From: Halieaceae bacterium
GTDB lineage: Bacteria; Pseudomonadota; Gammaproteobacteria; Pseudomonadales; Halieaceae
Assembly: GCA_028280635.1 (NCBI GenBank)
Contig: JANQLM010000041.1
Location: 1-62,380 of the forward strand
Length of the DNA: 62,380 bases
Direction: 5' to 3'
The notes beneath the pieces were generated by a model that was not told the origin of the DNA, searched no databases, and was given only the letters and a program-made list of their open reading frames with translations. Every line of letters starts with the position of its first letter. Position 1 is the first letter of the stretch. This document shows positions 51,604-62,031 of this stretch, in pieces. A program made the translations under genes and the position numbers.

Positions 51604-53664
51604 TCAGAACCGGTAGTCGAGCCGCAGATAGCCGTTTATGCCCAGGCCGGGCAACTGTTCGCCCGGCGCCAGCGCGGGATTGCCCCGCACCCGGCTGCGC
51701 CCGGCAAGGTGGTCCGCATATTCCTCATCGAGGAGGTTGTCCACGCCGGCGGCCACCCGCAGCGCCGGGCTGACCGCCCACCAGGCTGACAGGTTGACCA
51801 GTTCGTAGCCATCCGTCGGCAGCTCACCGTTGGCGTCGCTGACATTGTCCTGCTCGGCGTAGGCGATGGCCTCGAGCGAAGCCCCCCAGCGCGTCGCCGT
51901 GTAGTCCAGGGCCAGGCTGGCGTTGAACGGTGCGATGCGGTACAGATCGTCGTTGATGTCGTCGCGCTCGCCGCGCACGTAGTTGACCAGGCCGCGAAGC
52001 TGGTAGCTCTCATTCAGGCGGAATCGCCAGTCCATATCCAGGCCCCAGAACACCGCGTCTACATTGGCAAATTGCAGTGGGTCGCGGTTGCCCATCATGC
52101 TGGTGAACATCACCGCCGGGGCAAGCTCACTGGGCACCCCCTGTATGAAATCCTCGACGTCCCGGTAGAACAGGCGCGGTGACAAGGTCAGGCGGTCGCC
52201 ATTGAAATCCAGGCCCAGCTCCACTTCGTGGGCCACTTCGGGGTCCAGGTCGATATCGCCGGTGTAGTTGAAGCCATCGGCCAGCCCACCCGTGGCCTGC
52301 AGCGGGAGCCACAGGTAGCGCTCCTGGTAGGCCGGCGAACGGGTCTTGCGGGCCAGGCCCGCGTAGAGCGTCAGGTCATTGCTGACATCGAGCCAGAGCT
52401 TGGCCACGGCATCCATGTTGTGATCCACCTGGGAGCGATCGGCGCTGTTGAAGGCGTCCCGCAGCGCCGTGGCCGGGGGCATCATCATGGCCGGCGTGCC
52501 GTCGACCTGATCGGCATCCATAGCCACGCGGTTGTAACGCAGGCCAAACTCACTGCGCAGGCCGGCGGCCAGGCGCCGCCGGCTCTCGACAAACACGCCC
52601 AGCACCTGGCGCTGCACGTCGTTGAAGTTATCGACGAAAAAGGCCGGGTTATTGGGATTGTCGATCTCGGAATTGTGGGTGGAATCCAGCCCGTCAGCGC
52701 CGAACACCCACTCGGTGTCCCGGTGCGTGTGGGTCACCGCCAGCTTGAAGCCGCGGTTGCGTGAATCGGTGGTGTTGCGGCGCCAGGCGGCGCCATCGTC
52801 GGGGCCCTGGCGCAAATGGAAATTGGTCATCTCGTGATCGAGGTCACTGCCAAAGGCCCGCGCCTCCACCAGCCAGCTACCGGATTCATAACGATACGCC
52901 AGGGAAGCCAGGTCGCCGGTAATGAAGTCAATATCCATGGGCAGGGCGGCGGTGCCGGTGTCACCGGTATCGCTGTGCACGTAGCCCAGCTCGATGCTGT
53001 GTTTGCCAAAGCGATAGCCGTAGGCGATGTCGAAGCGGTCTCGCTGGTATTCGCTGGGCAGGATGTCGCCCCCCGGGAACTCGGCGTCATCGCCGCTCTC
53101 GGTGAGGGCGGCGAGGCGCAGGCGATGGCGGTCGCTGGAAGCCATCCAGCTACCGCCCAGCTGCAGGCCCTGGTTTACCGTCTGGCCGGTGGCGTAGAGG
53201 TGCCCGCTGCTGCGGACCTCGCCGCGCTCGGCAAAACCCTGCTGGGCGGTGACCGCACGCACGGCGCCGCCGATCGATTCCTGCACCACGCTAACCGGGG
53301 CGATACCGCGATAGACCTGCAGGGATTCCAACTGTGCGGCCGCGGCGTAGGACAGCGGCGGGTCCATCCAGTTGGGGCCGGCCGGCGCCAACTCGACACC
53401 GTCCAGCAGCACACCCACCCTCGGGCCAAACATGCCGCGGTACTGGGGTATACCGCTCAGCGGGCCGTTGCTGTTGACGTTGGCGCCCGGCGCCTTTTTC
53501 AGCAACTGGGCGGTGTCCGGAGAGACTACCAGGGCCTCGGATACCTCAATGGCGCGGGTGTCGTGCACACCGCGAACATAGACTTCTTCGATGTGGTCGG
53601 CGAGCGCGGGGACAGACAGGCAGGCAGCAAGCAGGGCTGGAACCAGGCGATGGATGTGCTTCAT
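51604..53664 (-). CDS. TonB-dependent outer-membrane receptor (OprC/NosA-like, possibly copper)
   Basis: A 686-residue receptor: signal peptide (to about residue 22, ALA-DHIE), plug domain (LLKKAPGANVNSNGPLSGIPQYRGM...GVLLDGVELAPAG), then a 22-strand barrel ending GYLRLDYRF with the terminal Phe. A TonB box-like region (IEEVYVRG) follows the signal. The plug motif PNWMDPPLSYAAAAQLES resembles the MDPP(L/T)SY motif of copper receptors NosA/OprC, so copper is the best guess. The start is ATG 53664; the frame is open to 53727 but without a signal there. It has its own promoter candidate; no metal enzyme genes are adjacent. Confidence 0.85.
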   Translation of the reverse strand: MKHIHRLVPALLAACLSVPALADHIEEVYVRGVHDTRAIEVSEALVVSPDTAQLLKKAPGANVNSNGPLSGIPQYRGMFGPRVGVLLDGVELAPAGPNWMDPPLSYAAAAQLESLQVYRGIAPVSVVQESIGGAVRAVTAQQGFAERGEVRSSGHLYATGQTVNQGLQLGGSWMASSDRHRLRLAALTESGDDAEFPGGDILPSEYQRDRFDIAYGYRFGKHSIELGYVHSDTGDTGTAALPMDIDFITGDLASLAYRYESGSWLVEARAFGSDLDHEMTNFHLRQGPDDGAAWRRNTTDSRNRGFKLAVTHTHRDTEWVFGADGLDSTHNSEIDNPNNPAFFVDNFNDVQRQVLGVFVESRRRLAAGLRSEFGLRYNRVAMDADQVDGTPAMMMPPATALRDAFNSADRSQVDHNMDAVAKLWLDVSNDLTLYAGLARKTRSPAYQERYLWLPLQATGGLADGFNYTGDIDLDPEVAHEVELGLDFNGDRLTLSPRLFYRDVEDFIQGVPSELAPAVMFTSMMGNRDPLQFANVDAVFWGLDMDWRFRLNESYQLRGLVNYVRGERDDINDDLYRIAPFNASLALDYTATRWGASLEAIAYAEQDNVSDANGELPTDGYELVNLSAWWAVSPALRVAAGVDNLLDEEYADHLAGRSRVRGNPALAPGEQLPGLGINGYLRLDYRF

Positions 53665-53693
53665 GGGGATACCGCTGGAAGGAATGCGCGCAG

Positions 53694-53722
53694 AGTGTAG
53701 TCCCTGGGCCGCAGGCAGGCAA
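53694..53722 (-). promoter_or_regulatory. Candidate sigma70 promoter of the TonB receptor gene
   Basis: On the minus strand TTGCCT (53722-53717), 17 bases, TACACT (53699-53694), about 30 bases before the ATG. Confidence 0.4.
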
Positions 53723-53839
53723 TCCATCCGCAGGCATTGCCAGGCGCGATAGGCACCGCCTGGAACACTGAATCTGCCGGCGCAGACCCCGGCCGGCCGG
53801 ATGCGTTAAACTGGGCGGGTCAACGACGAGGTATCCAAG

Positions 53840-54253
53840 ATGTACACATCCAGACCCGCCCTGCTCCTGTCCTGCCTGTTGCTGGCAAACCCAATGGCCC
53901 TGGGCGAGGAGCGCCCGCGCTGGATGTCCCCGGAAGCCGGCTGGGTGGACGAGGAAACCGATACCCGGGTGGAAAAAGTCACCCGCGATGAGGAAAGCGG
54001 CGGTTACCGGGTGGAAATCTCGGTACCGCAGGTTGAGCAGGCCATCGAGGAAGTGGTGGTCGTGGGCGTCCAGGACGAGGGGCCCGACTACGAACTGCCG
54101 ATCCGCTATGAAGTGATCAACGAGATGGAGTCAGGCCGCAGCGGCATCATTCTCTACCTGGGCAACGACGACCCCTTCGCCATGCGTATCAATTACGACA
54201 AGGGCACACCACAGAAGGCCAAGCCCAGGGACCCGGGGTTTATCAAGAACTAG
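53840..54253 (+). CDS. Small exported hypothetical protein
   Basis: A 137-residue protein with a signal peptide (residues 1-22, LLLANPMALG-EERP). The mature part is acidic and beta-rich (GGYRVEISVPQVEQAIEEVVVVGVQDEG; SGIILYLGNDDPFAMRINYD). No Cys after the signal and no membrane helix, so periplasmic. GACGAGGTATCC precedes the ATG. It sits between the divergent TonB receptor and convergent sdaA genes. Family not recognised. Confidence 0.62.
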   Translation: MYTSRPALLLSCLLLANPMALGEERPRWMSPEAGWVDEETDTRVEKVTRDEESGGYRVEISVPQVEQAIEEVVVVGVQDEGPDYELPIRYEVINEMESGRSGIILYLGNDDPFAMRINYDKGTPQKAKPRDPGFIKN

Positions 54254-54269
54254 GGCGACCCTGGCCTGA

Positions 54270-55670
54270 TCAGCATTCGATGATGTTGACCGGTACTTCC
54301 ACCACGTTGACAGCCAACCCGCCACGGGCGGTTTCCTTGTACTTCTCCTGCATGTCGCGCCCGGTGTCGCGCATGGTCTTGATGACCTGGTCCAGTGACA
54401 CATAGTGCTGGCCATCCCCGCGCAACGCCATGCGCGCGGCACTGATAGCCTTCACCGCCGCCATGGCATTGCGCTCAATACACGGCACCTGCACCAGTCC
54501 ACCGATGGGGTCGCAGGTGAGGCCGAGATTGTGCTCCATGGCGATCTCCGCGGCGTTTTCCACCTGGGCCGGAGTGCCACCGAGGGCATCCGCCAGAGCG
54601 CCTGCGGCCATTGAGCAGGCTGAGCCTACCTCCCCCTGGCAGCCTACCTCGGCGCCGCTGATGGAGGCGTTGATCTTGTAGAGAATGCCGATCGCACCCG
54701 CGGTCAGCAGGAAGCGGCAGGCGTCGTCTTCATCGGCACCGCTGCAGAATTCCATGTAGTAGCGCAATACTGCGGGAATAATCCCGGCGGCGCCGTTGGT
54801 GGGTGCGGTGACGATGCGGCCGCCGGCGGCGTTTTCCTCATTGACTGCCAGGGCAAACAGGGTGACCCAGTCCAGGGTATTCAGTGACGGGTCGCCGAGG
54901 CGATCGGCCTCGCTCTTGAGCTGGCGCCTGAGCTGAGCCGCGCGGCGCTTGACCTTGAGTCCGCCGGGCATGATGCCTTCCTGCTGGCAGCCCTTCTCGA
55001 TACAGGCATTCATGACCTGCCAAAGCTCCAGCAGGCGCTCGCGCACTTCGGCCCGCGGCCGCCAGGCGGCTTCGTTTTCCAGCATCAGGGCGCTGATCGA
55101 CAGACCCGAGTGCTCACACTGTTCCAGCAATTCCGCGGCCGTGGTGAACGGCCAGGGCAGTACCGTGGGATCCGCTACCAGAGGGCTGTCGCCGGTAGCG
55201 GATTCATCCACCACAAAACCGCCGCCCACCGAGTAGAACACTTTCTGCAACAGCTCCGCCTCAGCGGCATCCCAGGCGGTGAAGCGCATGCCATTGGCGT
55301 GGTAGGGCAGCGATTCATCGCGGTGCATCACCAGATCGCCGCGGTGATCGAAGGCAATGTCATGATGACCCAACAGCGCCAGGCGGCCGCCGTCGCGCAC
55401 GGCCTCCACCCGCGCGGGGATGCCGTCGACATCCACCCCCTCCGGGGTCTCACCCGCCAGGCCCAGCATCACAGCCTTGGGCGATCCGTGGCCGCGCCCG
55501 GTTGCCCCCAGGGACCCGTATAAATCCGCCCGTACCCGGGCGACCTGCTCCAGCGTGCCTGCCTCATCCAGCGCCAGCACAAATTCCCGGGCCGCCTTCA
55601 TGGGCCCAACGGTATGGGAACTGGATGGGCCGATGCCCACTTTGAAAAGATCAAAAACGCTGATCGACAC
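54270..55670 (-). CDS. sdaA: L-serine ammonia-lyase (L-serine dehydratase), single-chain Fe-S type
   Basis: A 466-residue enzyme with the beta-domain start [24 protein letters not shown] and a C-terminal alpha domain with the cluster Cys in [17 protein letters not shown] and [14 protein letters not shown]. It deaminates L-serine to pyruvate and ammonia with an oxygen-labile 4Fe-4S cluster. Length matches E. coli SdaA/SdaB. Monocistronic; it converges on the small exported gene and is divergent from the HD-GYP gene. Confidence 0.95.
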   Translation of the reverse strand: MSISVFDLFKVGIGPSSSHTVGPMKAAREFVLALDEAGTLEQVARVRADLYGSLGATGRGHGSPKAVMLGLAGETPEGVDVDGIPARVEAVRDGGRLALLGHHDIAFDHRGDLVMHRDESLPYHANGMRFTAWDAAEAELLQKVFYSVGGGFVVDESATGDSPLVADPTVLPWPFTTAAELLEQCEHSGLSISALMLENEAAWRPRAEVRERLLELWQVMNACIEKGCQQEGIMPGGLKVKRRAAQLRRQLKSEADRLGDPSLNTLDWVTLFALAVNEENAAGGRIVTAPTNGAAGIIPAVLRYYMEFCSGADEDDACRFLLTAGAIGILYKINASISGAEVGCQGEVGSACSMAAGALADALGGTPAQVENAAEIAMEHNLGLTCDPIGGLVQVPCIERNAMAAVKAISAARMALRGDGQHYVSLDQVIKTMRDTGRDMQEKYKETARGGLAVNVVEVPVNIIEC

Positions 55671-55741
55671 TGCCGGAAATTCCTGTCGCCCTGGCCGGCG
55701 GTAGTCTAGCCTAAAACCATATGTTTGCGGTCCCCCAATAG

Positions 55742-57655
55742 ATGTCCATTCGCTTCAAGCAGATGCTGATCATGCTGGCGATTTCCCTGCTGCCGGTGCT
55801 GGTATCCGGCCTGCTGTCCCAGCGCAAAATCGACAGCATGGCCAGGGATATCGAAGCCACGACCCGCTTCCAGGAAATGGAAAGGGAACGCCACTACCTG
55901 CAGGAAAAGGTCGCAGACCTCGGTACCAGCCTGCGGCTGGTGGCGCAGCTCACCGATGAACTGCTGGCACGGCAGCAGGCGCTGCTGGGGAAGGCGCTGG
56001 CCGGCCCTCCCGGCGCCGGCCCGGTTGAGCCGCAGCGCGTGATCCCCGGACGTCCCGCGTTCCTGCTCACCGACCCCGCGTGTGGCGCCCCCTGTGACGC
56101 AGACCTGCGGCGACTGGCGGAGGCCGGGGCTTCACTGGCGGATATCCACGAGGCCGCCAACGGCTTCAGCCTGTGGCACTACGCCGGCCTCGAGAATGGT
56201 GTACATATGGTCTTCCCGGGCCACGGCAACTACCCGATCGATTACGACCCCAGGCAGCGCCCCTGGTACCGGGCGGCAATGGACACGGGTACCGGCTGGC
56301 TGCCACTGACGATTGACGCCTCGACCCGCCAGCCGGTGCTGACTGCCAGCGCGCCGCTGTATGCCGGCGATGGGCGCATGCTGGGCGTCACCGCCATCGA
56401 CCTGCCCCTGGCAAGACTGCTGTCCTTCACCAGCGAATCGGCACCGTGGCTGAATGTCGCCCAACTGGCACTGCTGCGGGTTAACCCTGAGGGCGGACTG
56501 GAGATTATCGCGCGCCGCCAGGCACCCGACTCGGAACAGGACTGGCGCCGCCCGGCCCACACGGAGGCCTTCGATGCGCTCACAGGCAACGACCTAGCCC
56601 GGGTGCTGGCCCTGTCGCGCGGCGACAGCCTGCTGGTGGAAGACCTGGTAATGGGCGGCGAGCGTTGGAACCTGGCGATTACCGCGGTGACCGACCGCGA
56701 TGAGACAGCGCTGCGCGGTAGCTGGCTGGCCCTGTTCTCACCTCACAGCGCCACCGAAGCCGCGGTGCAGGCGGCAGTCAGTGTAATCAAAGAGGCTCGC
56801 CAGACCTCGCTGCGGGAACATCTTTACATGGCCCTGGCACTGGCGGCGATCGCCGCGCTGGTCGCCCTCTACGTGGCGAACCGGGTAACCGCAACGCTGG
56901 TGCGGATGAGCGTTACCGCCCGCGAGCTGTCCCACGGCAAGCTGCACAGCCGTACCGGGCTCAGGCGGCGCGACGAGATTGGCCGTCTGTCCCGCAGCAT
57001 CGACCGCATGGCCGACAGTATCGAGAAGCTGCAGCTCGAGCAGGAGCAGGCCTACCGGGATATGATCATGACCCTGCACCGCGCCCTGGAGAAAAAGGAC
57101 CGGTACACCGCGGGCCACTCCGGCCGGGTTACGCGCACCTCACTCAAGCTCGGCCAGCGCATTGGGCTGGATGCCGAGACCCTGGAAATCCTGCGCTTCG
57201 GCGCCCTCACCCACGACCTCGGCAAGATCGGCATTGCCGATGCGGTTCTCAACAAGCCGGCGCCGCTGGAGGGCAACGAAATCAGGATTATGCGCCAGCA
57301 CCCCGCCTTCTCCAAGACCATCATGAAGCCCCTGGTACGCTTCAAGGAGTATGCCGAGATTGCCGGCAGCCACCACGAACACTGGGACGGCAGCGGCTAC
57401 CCGGAGGGGCTCAAGGGGGAAGAAATCCACCTGCTGGCGCGCATTGTGGCGATCGCCGACGCCTGGGATTCGATGATTGGCGACCGCGTCTACCGCAAGG
57501 GCATGGCAGTGCATGACGCGCTGGCCATCCTCGAAGACGAGCAGCACAGCGGACAGTTTGACCCGGAGCTGCTGGGCGCGTTTATCGCCATGATGCGGGA
57601 AGAGTACCCGGCGCAATCCGGGGCGGCGCCGGAATCCGGTATCATCGAGTCTTAG
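55742..57655 (+). CDS. Membrane sensor with Cache, HAMP and HD-GYP domains (c-di-GMP phosphodiesterase)
   Basis: A 637-residue protein. N-terminal helix (8-26), periplasmic double Cache-type sensor (about 40-350; [18 protein letters not shown] and [12 protein letters not shown] are typical), second helix (about 360-382), HAMP (about 383-435), coiled linker, HD-GYP domain (about 440-620). Catalytic motifs are intact: [18 protein letters not shown] and [11 protein letters not shown]. It should break down cyclic di-GMP in response to a small ligand outside the inner membrane, affecting motility or biofilm. Ligand unknown. Confidence 0.9.
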   Translation: MSIRFKQMLIMLAISLLPVLVSGLLSQRKIDSMARDIEATTRFQEMERERHYLQEKVADLGTSLRLVAQLTDELLARQQALLGKALAGPPGAGPVEPQRVIPGRPAFLLTDPACGAPCDADLRRLAEAGASLADIHEAANGFSLWHYAGLENGVHMVFPGHGNYPIDYDPRQRPWYRAAMDTGTGWLPLTIDASTRQPVLTASAPLYAGDGRMLGVTAIDLPLARLLSFTSESAPWLNVAQLALLRVNPEGGLEIIARRQAPDSEQDWRRPAHTEAFDALTGNDLARVLALSRGDSLLVEDLVMGGERWNLAITAVTDRDETALRGSWLALFSPHSATEAAVQAAVSVIKEARQTSLREHLYMALALAAIAALVALYVANRVTATLVRMSVTARELSHGKLHSRTGLRRRDEIGRLSRSIDRMADSIEKLQLEQEQAYRDMIMTLHRALEKKDRYTAGHSGRVTRTSLKLGQRIGLDAETLEILRFGALTHDLGKIGIADAVLNKPAPLEGNEIRIMRQHPAFSKTIMKPLVRFKEYAEIAGSHHEHWDGSGYPEGLKGEEIHLLARIVAIADAWDSMIGDRVYRKGMAVHDALAILEDEQHSGQFDPELLGAFIAMMREEYPAQSGAAPESGIIES

Positions 57656-57689
57656 CAATCGACTCATAACAACAGGCGGGGGAGTTGCC

Positions 57690-58130
57690 ATGAATCACCG
57701 TTATGCCATTACCGCTGTGCTGGTACTGCTGTTAAGCGCCTGCGCCAGCAGCCCGGACACGGCCCAGGAGGCGGAAGAATCCAACCCGCTGCTGGACATC
57801 ACCCAGTACGATGAGAGCACCGCGGAGCGCTGTATCCAGATCGCCCAGATTCGCTCCAGTAGAATCCTCGACAGCCAGTCTATCGAGTTCAAGCTGACCG
57901 GCGACCGCACCTACCTCAACGTACTGCCGCGAAAGTGTCCCGGCATGCGGGCCAACCAGCCTTTTGCCTACAGCACCTCCCAGAGTGTGCTCTGCAACGT
58001 CGACCTGATCACCCTGCTGGAACCCGGCCTGGGCATGCGGACCATGGGTCGCTGCGGCCTGGGCATGTTCTACCCCATCGACGCAGCGGCCGGTCCGGTG
58101 GTCAGCGACGAGGATGAGCCAGAAGAGTAA
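57690..58130 (+). CDS. Small lipoprotein, DUF6491-like
   Basis: A 146-residue lipoprotein with a clear lipobox (LLLSACASS, Cys about residue 18). The mature part has paired Cys (ERCIQIAQI; PRKCPGM; VLCNVDLI; GRCGLG) and an RTYLNVLPRKCPGM motif seen in DUF6491 proteins of gammaproteobacteria. GGCGGGGGAG precedes the ATG. It follows the HD-GYP gene by 34 bases on the same strand and may be cotranscribed. Function unknown. Confidence 0.72.
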   Translation: MNHRYAITAVLVLLLSACASSPDTAQEAEESNPLLDITQYDESTAERCIQIAQIRSSRILDSQSIEFKLTGDRTYLNVLPRKCPGMRANQPFAYSTSQSVLCNVDLITLLEPGLGMRTMGRCGLGMFYPIDAAAGPVVSDEDEPEE

Positions 58131-58136
58131 GCTGGC

Positions 58137-58877
58137 TCAGGCGGCGGTGGCGGCGTTGTCCACCACCATCTCGGCGCCGTTGACGTGCCTTGACTCCTCC
58201 GAGGCGAGGTAGACCACCATCCAGCCAATATCCTCGGGCTCGCCCATGGACGCGCCGGCATCGGTCATCAGCGTAAGGTCCTCGCCGTCCGCATCCTCCA
58301 GTGCCTTGGCACCCATGGGCGTGTTGATGCCGCCGGGATGGATGGAGTTGCAGCGGATGCCGTAACCCTTCTGCTGGCAGTACAGGGCCACGGTCTTGGT
58401 CAGCGAGCGCACGGCGCCCTTGGAGGCGGTATAGGCGGCGAACAGGGGCACACCCACCAGCGCCGCCATCGACGACATATTGATAATGCTGCCGCCGCGG
58501 CCCTTCATGGCCTGTACACCGTACTTGCAGCCCAGGAACACGCTGGTGCTGTTGATGCGCTGCACACGCTCCCACTGGTCCAGCGTGGTGGACTCGATGG
58601 TTGCCATCACCGCAATACCGGCGTTGTTGAACAGCACGTCCACGCCGCCCATCTCCTCCGCCGTCGCCATCAGTGCCTGCCAGTCCGCCTCGCTGCTGAC
58701 GTCACAGTGCTGGTAGCGGGCCTCGGGCAGAGACGCCGCCAGCGCCTCGCCGGCTTCGTCATCGATATCCGCCAACAGCAACCTGGCGCCCTCGGCAGCC
58801 AGCAGCTCGGCACTGGATTTGCCAAGTCCACTGGCGGCTCCGGTGACGATACACAGCTTGTTTTTTACTCTGTCCAT
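58137..58877 (-). CDS. SDR family NAD(P)-dependent oxidoreductase
   Basis: A 246-residue classical short-chain dehydrogenase. It has cofactor motif TGAASGLG, LADIDDE (acidic residue after beta-2 favours NAD), NNAGI, catalytic Ser in INMSSMAAL, and YTASKGA, an intact YxxxK. A late PEDIGWMVVYLASEESRHVNGAEMVVD is typical of 3-alpha-hydroxysteroid or cyclohexanol dehydrogenase-like SDRs. Substrate unknown. Unlike the SDR at 32.8 kb, its active site is complete. Confidence 0.92.
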   Translation of the reverse strand: MDRVKNKLCIVTGAASGLGKSSAELLAAEGARLLLADIDDEAGEALAASLPEARYQHCDVSSEADWQALMATAEEMGGVDVLFNNAGIAVMATIESTTLDQWERVQRINSTSVFLGCKYGVQAMKGRGGSIINMSSMAALVGVPLFAAYTASKGAVRSLTKTVALYCQQKGYGIRCNSIHPGGINTPMGAKALEDADGEDLTLMTDAGASMGEPEDIGWMVVYLASEESRHVNGAEMVVDNAATAA

Positions 58878-58951
58878 GGGCGCTCCTTATTCTCATTTGC
58901 GTCCGAGTGATGGATCATACGGCGTCGTTACTTGCCCGCCGACGCTAGCAG

Positions 58952-59470
58952 ATGCACCGGGACAAAACAATCAGAGCTGACGGTATTTCCTGGCGCACCG
59001 GCCTGGCCCCGCTGCTGGCACTGCTGGCGGGCTGCGCGGCCGAGTCGGTTCCACCCTGCCCGCTACCCCACTCCACCATGCAGGCGCCCAGTGCCGGCTG
59101 CCTGGCGATTCGCGATGGCGGTGTGCTGTTGGTGGAAAATCTGAAGGGCCAGCTCAGCCCGCCGGGCGGCAGTGCCAATGACGGCGAAAGCGCCCAGTGC
59201 GCCGCCTTCCGGGAAACCTGGGAAGAGACCGGACTGCTGCTGGAGCCGGACCAACTACTGGACGTCTTCGACACCGGTTTCCACCTGTATCGTTGCCAGC
59301 ATCACGCGGGCTCCGGCGAGATCGACCCACCACCGCGGCTGGAAGTGCGTGACGCCTTCTACCTGGCACCCAGCGACTTCGACCAGTGGGAGTGGCGCTT
59401 CCCCGGCCAGCAGCAGCTTATCCGCGAGCTGGTGCAGGAGGAACTTGACGCTACTGCAGCAGCCCCCTGA
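58952..59470 (+). CDS. Nudix hydrolase with a lipoprotein signal
   Basis: A 172-residue protein with a perfect Nudix box, GSANDGESAQCAAFREtWEETGL (G-x5-E-x7-RE-x2-EE-x-G-L). Ahead of it is a hydrophobic segment ending LLALLAGC (Cys 28), which reads as a lipobox. Nudix enzymes normally act on cytoplasmic nucleoside diphosphate derivatives, so a membrane-anchored periplasmic form is unusual. Start codons inside the signal are not obvious, so the signal seems real. The 3' end overlaps the convergent TauE/SafE gene by 20 bases. Confidence 0.8.
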   Translation: MHRDKTIRADGISWRTGLAPLLALLAGCAAESVPPCPLPHSTMQAPSAGCLAIRDGGVLLVENLKGQLSPPGGSANDGESAQCAAFRETWEETGLLLEPDQLLDVFDTGFHLYRCQHHAGSGEIDPPPRLEVRDAFYLAPSDFDQWEWRFPGQQQLIRELVQEELDATAAAP

Positions 59471-60206
59471 GACCGCGGAACACCAGGATCGCGCCCAGCA
59501 ACACCAGGCACACACTGATCACCCGGTAGTAGAAGCCCGCCTCCGAACGTTTGACCAGGCGATGGCCGATGGCCACCCCCAGCGGCGCCAGCGGCATCAG
59601 CACCAGCGACAGCAGCAGGTTCTGCAGCGCGAGCTGGTCCAGGAAATAGTAGGGCACCAGCTTCACCACATTGACCACCGCAAAGAAGAGTCCCGCGGTA
59701 CCCGCGTACAGCAGCGGCGTCAGCCCCTTGGGCATCAGGTACATGCTAAAGGGCGGGCCGCCGGCGTGGATACTGAAGCTGGTGAAGCCCGCCACCATGC
59801 CATAGACACTGCCCGCCACTGGTTGGTGATCGGCGGTGCTGTCCGCCTTCAGGGTAAAAAAAGACTGCAGGCCAAACAGCAGGGAAATCGCCCCCACCAT
59901 CAGCCGCATCAGGTCGTCGCTGAGCAGGTCCGCAGACAGGTAGCCCAAAGCGATACCAATGATGGCACCCGGCAGCAGGATCTGCAGCGCCCGGCGGTCA
60001 TAGAGCCCCCAGTAGGTCTTCACCACCAGGGCATCCATCACCACCAGGATGGGCAGCAGGATGGCCGCCGCCAGGGTGGGCGACATCACCAGCGCCATCA
60101 GCGGGACCGCCAGCACGGCCATGGGTCCGCCGAAGCCACCCTTGGCAATGCCGTAGAGCATGACAGCCGGCACAGAGCAGACATAAAACAGCGGATCGGT
60201 AAGCAT
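59451..60206 (-). CDS. TauE/SafE (TSUP) family sulfite/organosulfur permease
   Basis: A 251-residue, eight-helix protein of the sulfite exporter family: GIAKGGFGGPMAVLAVPLMALVMSP near the N-terminus and a matching second-half repeat (GFTSFSIHAGGPPFSMYLMP). ATG 60206 is chosen; the frame runs to 60284 in a non-hydrophobic stretch. Members move sulfite, sulfoacetate or related anions. A D-cysteine desulfhydrase gene lies nearby, but on the other strand. Confidence 0.85.
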   Translation of the reverse strand: MLTDPLFYVCSVPAVMLYGIAKGGFGGPMAVLAVPLMALVMSPTLAAAILLPILVVMDALVVKTYWGLYDRRALQILLPGAIIGIALGYLSADLLSDDLMRLMVGAISLLFGLQSFFTLKADSTADHQPVAGSVYGMVAGFTSFSIHAGGPPFSMYLMPKGLTPLLYAGTAGLFFAVVNVVKLVPYYFLDQLALQNLLLSLVLMPLAPLGVAIGHRLVKRSEAGFYYRVISVCLVLLGAILVFRGLRGLLQ

Positions 60207-60310
60207 GGGCCGGGATTCTCGGTTACTTGCCGGCCCCTGGGCAAGCGGGTGTCGAGTTTTGCCCACGATTCCGCGACAATGCACGGCTCACTGCAACAGG
60301 ACACACCGCG

Positions 60311-61000
60311 ATGTCGACAATCGCCGGAGTGCTGGGCGGCCTGGGCCCGGAAGCCACCGTGGACTTCCTGGCCAAGCTGGTCGCCGGCACCGACGCCGAG
60401 CGCGATCAGGACCATATTCGGCTGCTGATCGACCACAACCCCACCGTTCCCAACCGCCACGACGCCATCGCCGGACGCAACCCCAGCGTGGCGCCCCAAC
60501 TGGTGGAAATGGCCACGGGGCTCGAGCGCAATGGCGCCGACTTCCTGGTCATGGTCTGCAATACCGCCCACGCGTTCACCGAGGAGATCCGCGCCGCGGT
60601 CGGCATTCCCTTCATCAGCATCATCGATGTCACCGTGGACGCCGTGGTGGCGGACGGCCACCGCCGGGTGGGGGTGATGGCGGCGCAGGGCTGCCTGGAG
60701 GCGGGCCTGTACCAGCAGGCGCTGGAAGCTGCCGGCTGCGAAGCCGTGCTGTGGAGTGACGAGGAGCTGCACAGCTTTATGGCGCTCGTCTACCGCATCA
60801 AGGCCGGCGAGCGCGACGACGATATCGCCAGCGGCATTTCACGGCTCGCCACCTCCCTGGTCTTCAGCGGCGCCGACGCACTGATCGCCGGCTGTACCGA
60901 GATTCCCCTGGTGCTGGCGCCCGACAGCGCGCCGGCGCCCCTGTATTCGTCCACCGACCTGTTGGTGCAGCACACCATAAAACTCGCAAAAGAGAAGTAG
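60311..61000 (+). CDS. Aspartate/glutamate racemase family protein
   Basis: A 229-residue PLP-independent amino acid racemase. [19 protein letters not shown] is the family start, and the two catalytic Cys are in [10 protein letters not shown] (about residue 83) and [10 protein letters not shown] (about residue 197). It should interconvert L- and D-aspartate or a similar amino acid. Sixteen bases separate it from a D-cysteine desulfhydrase gene, so the pair may handle D-amino acids. Confidence 0.9.
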   Translation: MSTIAGVLGGLGPEATVDFLAKLVAGTDAERDQDHIRLLIDHNPTVPNRHDAIAGRNPSVAPQLVEMATGLERNGADFLVMVCNTAHAFTEEIRAAVGIPFISIIDVTVDAVVADGHRRVGVMAAQGCLEAGLYQQALEAAGCEAVLWSDEELHSFMALVYRIKAGERDDDIASGISRLATSLVFSGADALIAGCTEIPLVLAPDSAPAPLYSSTDLLVQHTIKLAKEK

Positions 61001-61016
61001 GAGAGAGGACACCAAG

Positions 61017-62009
61017 ATGCACCTGGCACGATTCCCCCGCACCCGCCTCGCCCACCTGCCGACCCCGCTGGAGCCGCTGCCGCGTCTCAGTGAGGCCCTG
61101 GGCGGACCCAGCCTGTGGGTAAAACGCGACGACTGCACCGGCCTGGCCAGCGGCGGCAACAAGACCCGCAAACTCGAGTTCCTGATCGCCGATGCGCTGC
61201 AGCAGGGTGCGGACACAGTCATCACCCAGGGCGCCGTGCAGTCCAACCACGCGCGCCAGACCGCGGCCGCGGCAGCCCGTGTCGGCCTGGCCTGCGAACT
61301 GCACTTCGAGAATCGCATCGTCGACCCCGACCAGGATTACCTCAATTCCGGCAATGTGTTCCTCGACCGCATGTTCGACGCCAACATCCAGCACCATCCC
61401 AAGGGTGCCGACATGAACGCCATCATGGCGGCCCAGGCGGAAGAACTTCGCGGCGCCGGACGCAAACCCTATGTGATCCCCGGCGGCGGCTCCAACCCGG
61501 TGGGTGCGCTGGGCTATGTGAACTGCGCTATCGAGTTGCTGACCCAGGCCAATGATATGGGGCTCAAGATCGATCGGGTGATTCATGCCACCGGCAGCGC
61601 CGGCACCCAGGCCGGCCTGGTGGCGGGTCTGTGCGCCACCAGCGCCAACATCCCGGTGCTGGGTATTGGCGTCAACGCCCCGGAAGAAATACAGGTGCCG
61701 CGGGTTTACAACCTGGCCTGCGCCACCGCCGAGCTGATCGGCGCGGCGGGCTGTGTGGACGAGCGGGACGTGGTAGCCAACTGCAACTACATCGGCGAGG
61801 GCTACGGCATTCCCACCGGGGGCATGAAGGAAGCCCTGCTGATGCTGGCGCGACTGGAGGGCCTGCTGTTCGACCCGGTCTACAGCGGCAAGGGCCTGGC
61901 CGGCATGATCGATATGATCCGGGCGGGCGAATTCCAGGGCGAGAATGTGGTGTTCCTGCACACCGGCGGCAGCGCTGCGCTGTTTGGCTACCTGGACGAA
62001 CTGCTGTAA
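61017..62009 (+). CDS. dcyD: D-cysteine desulfhydrase
   Basis: A 330-residue PLP enzyme of the ACC deaminase/D-cysteine desulfhydrase family. PLP Lys lies in [12 protein letters not shown], with [31 protein letters not shown] and the phosphate loop [11 protein letters not shown]. It is nearer to DcyD than to ACC deaminase by length and by the NHARQTA motif. It breaks D-cysteine into pyruvate, ammonia and sulfide. GGAGAGAGG lies 11-19 bases before the ATG. Confidence 0.88.
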   Translation: MHLARFPRTRLAHLPTPLEPLPRLSEALGGPSLWVKRDDCTGLASGGNKTRKLEFLIADALQQGADTVITQGAVQSNHARQTAAAAARVGLACELHFENRIVDPDQDYLNSGNVFLDRMFDANIQHHPKGADMNAIMAAQAEELRGAGRKPYVIPGGGSNPVGALGYVNCAIELLTQANDMGLKIDRVIHATGSAGTQAGLVAGLCATSANIPVLGIGVNAPEEIQVPRVYNLACATAELIGAAGCVDERDVVANCNYIGEGYGIPTGGMKEALLMLARLEGLLFDPVYSGKGLAGMIDMIRAGEFQGENVVFLHTGGSAALFGYLDELL

Positions 62010-62031
62010 ACCTGAAGGAGGCGTACACGCC

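Noticed and set aside
53665-53839. A cobalamin riboswitch ahead of the TonB receptor.
   Set aside because: No GCCACTG box or conserved core was found; the leader looks short.
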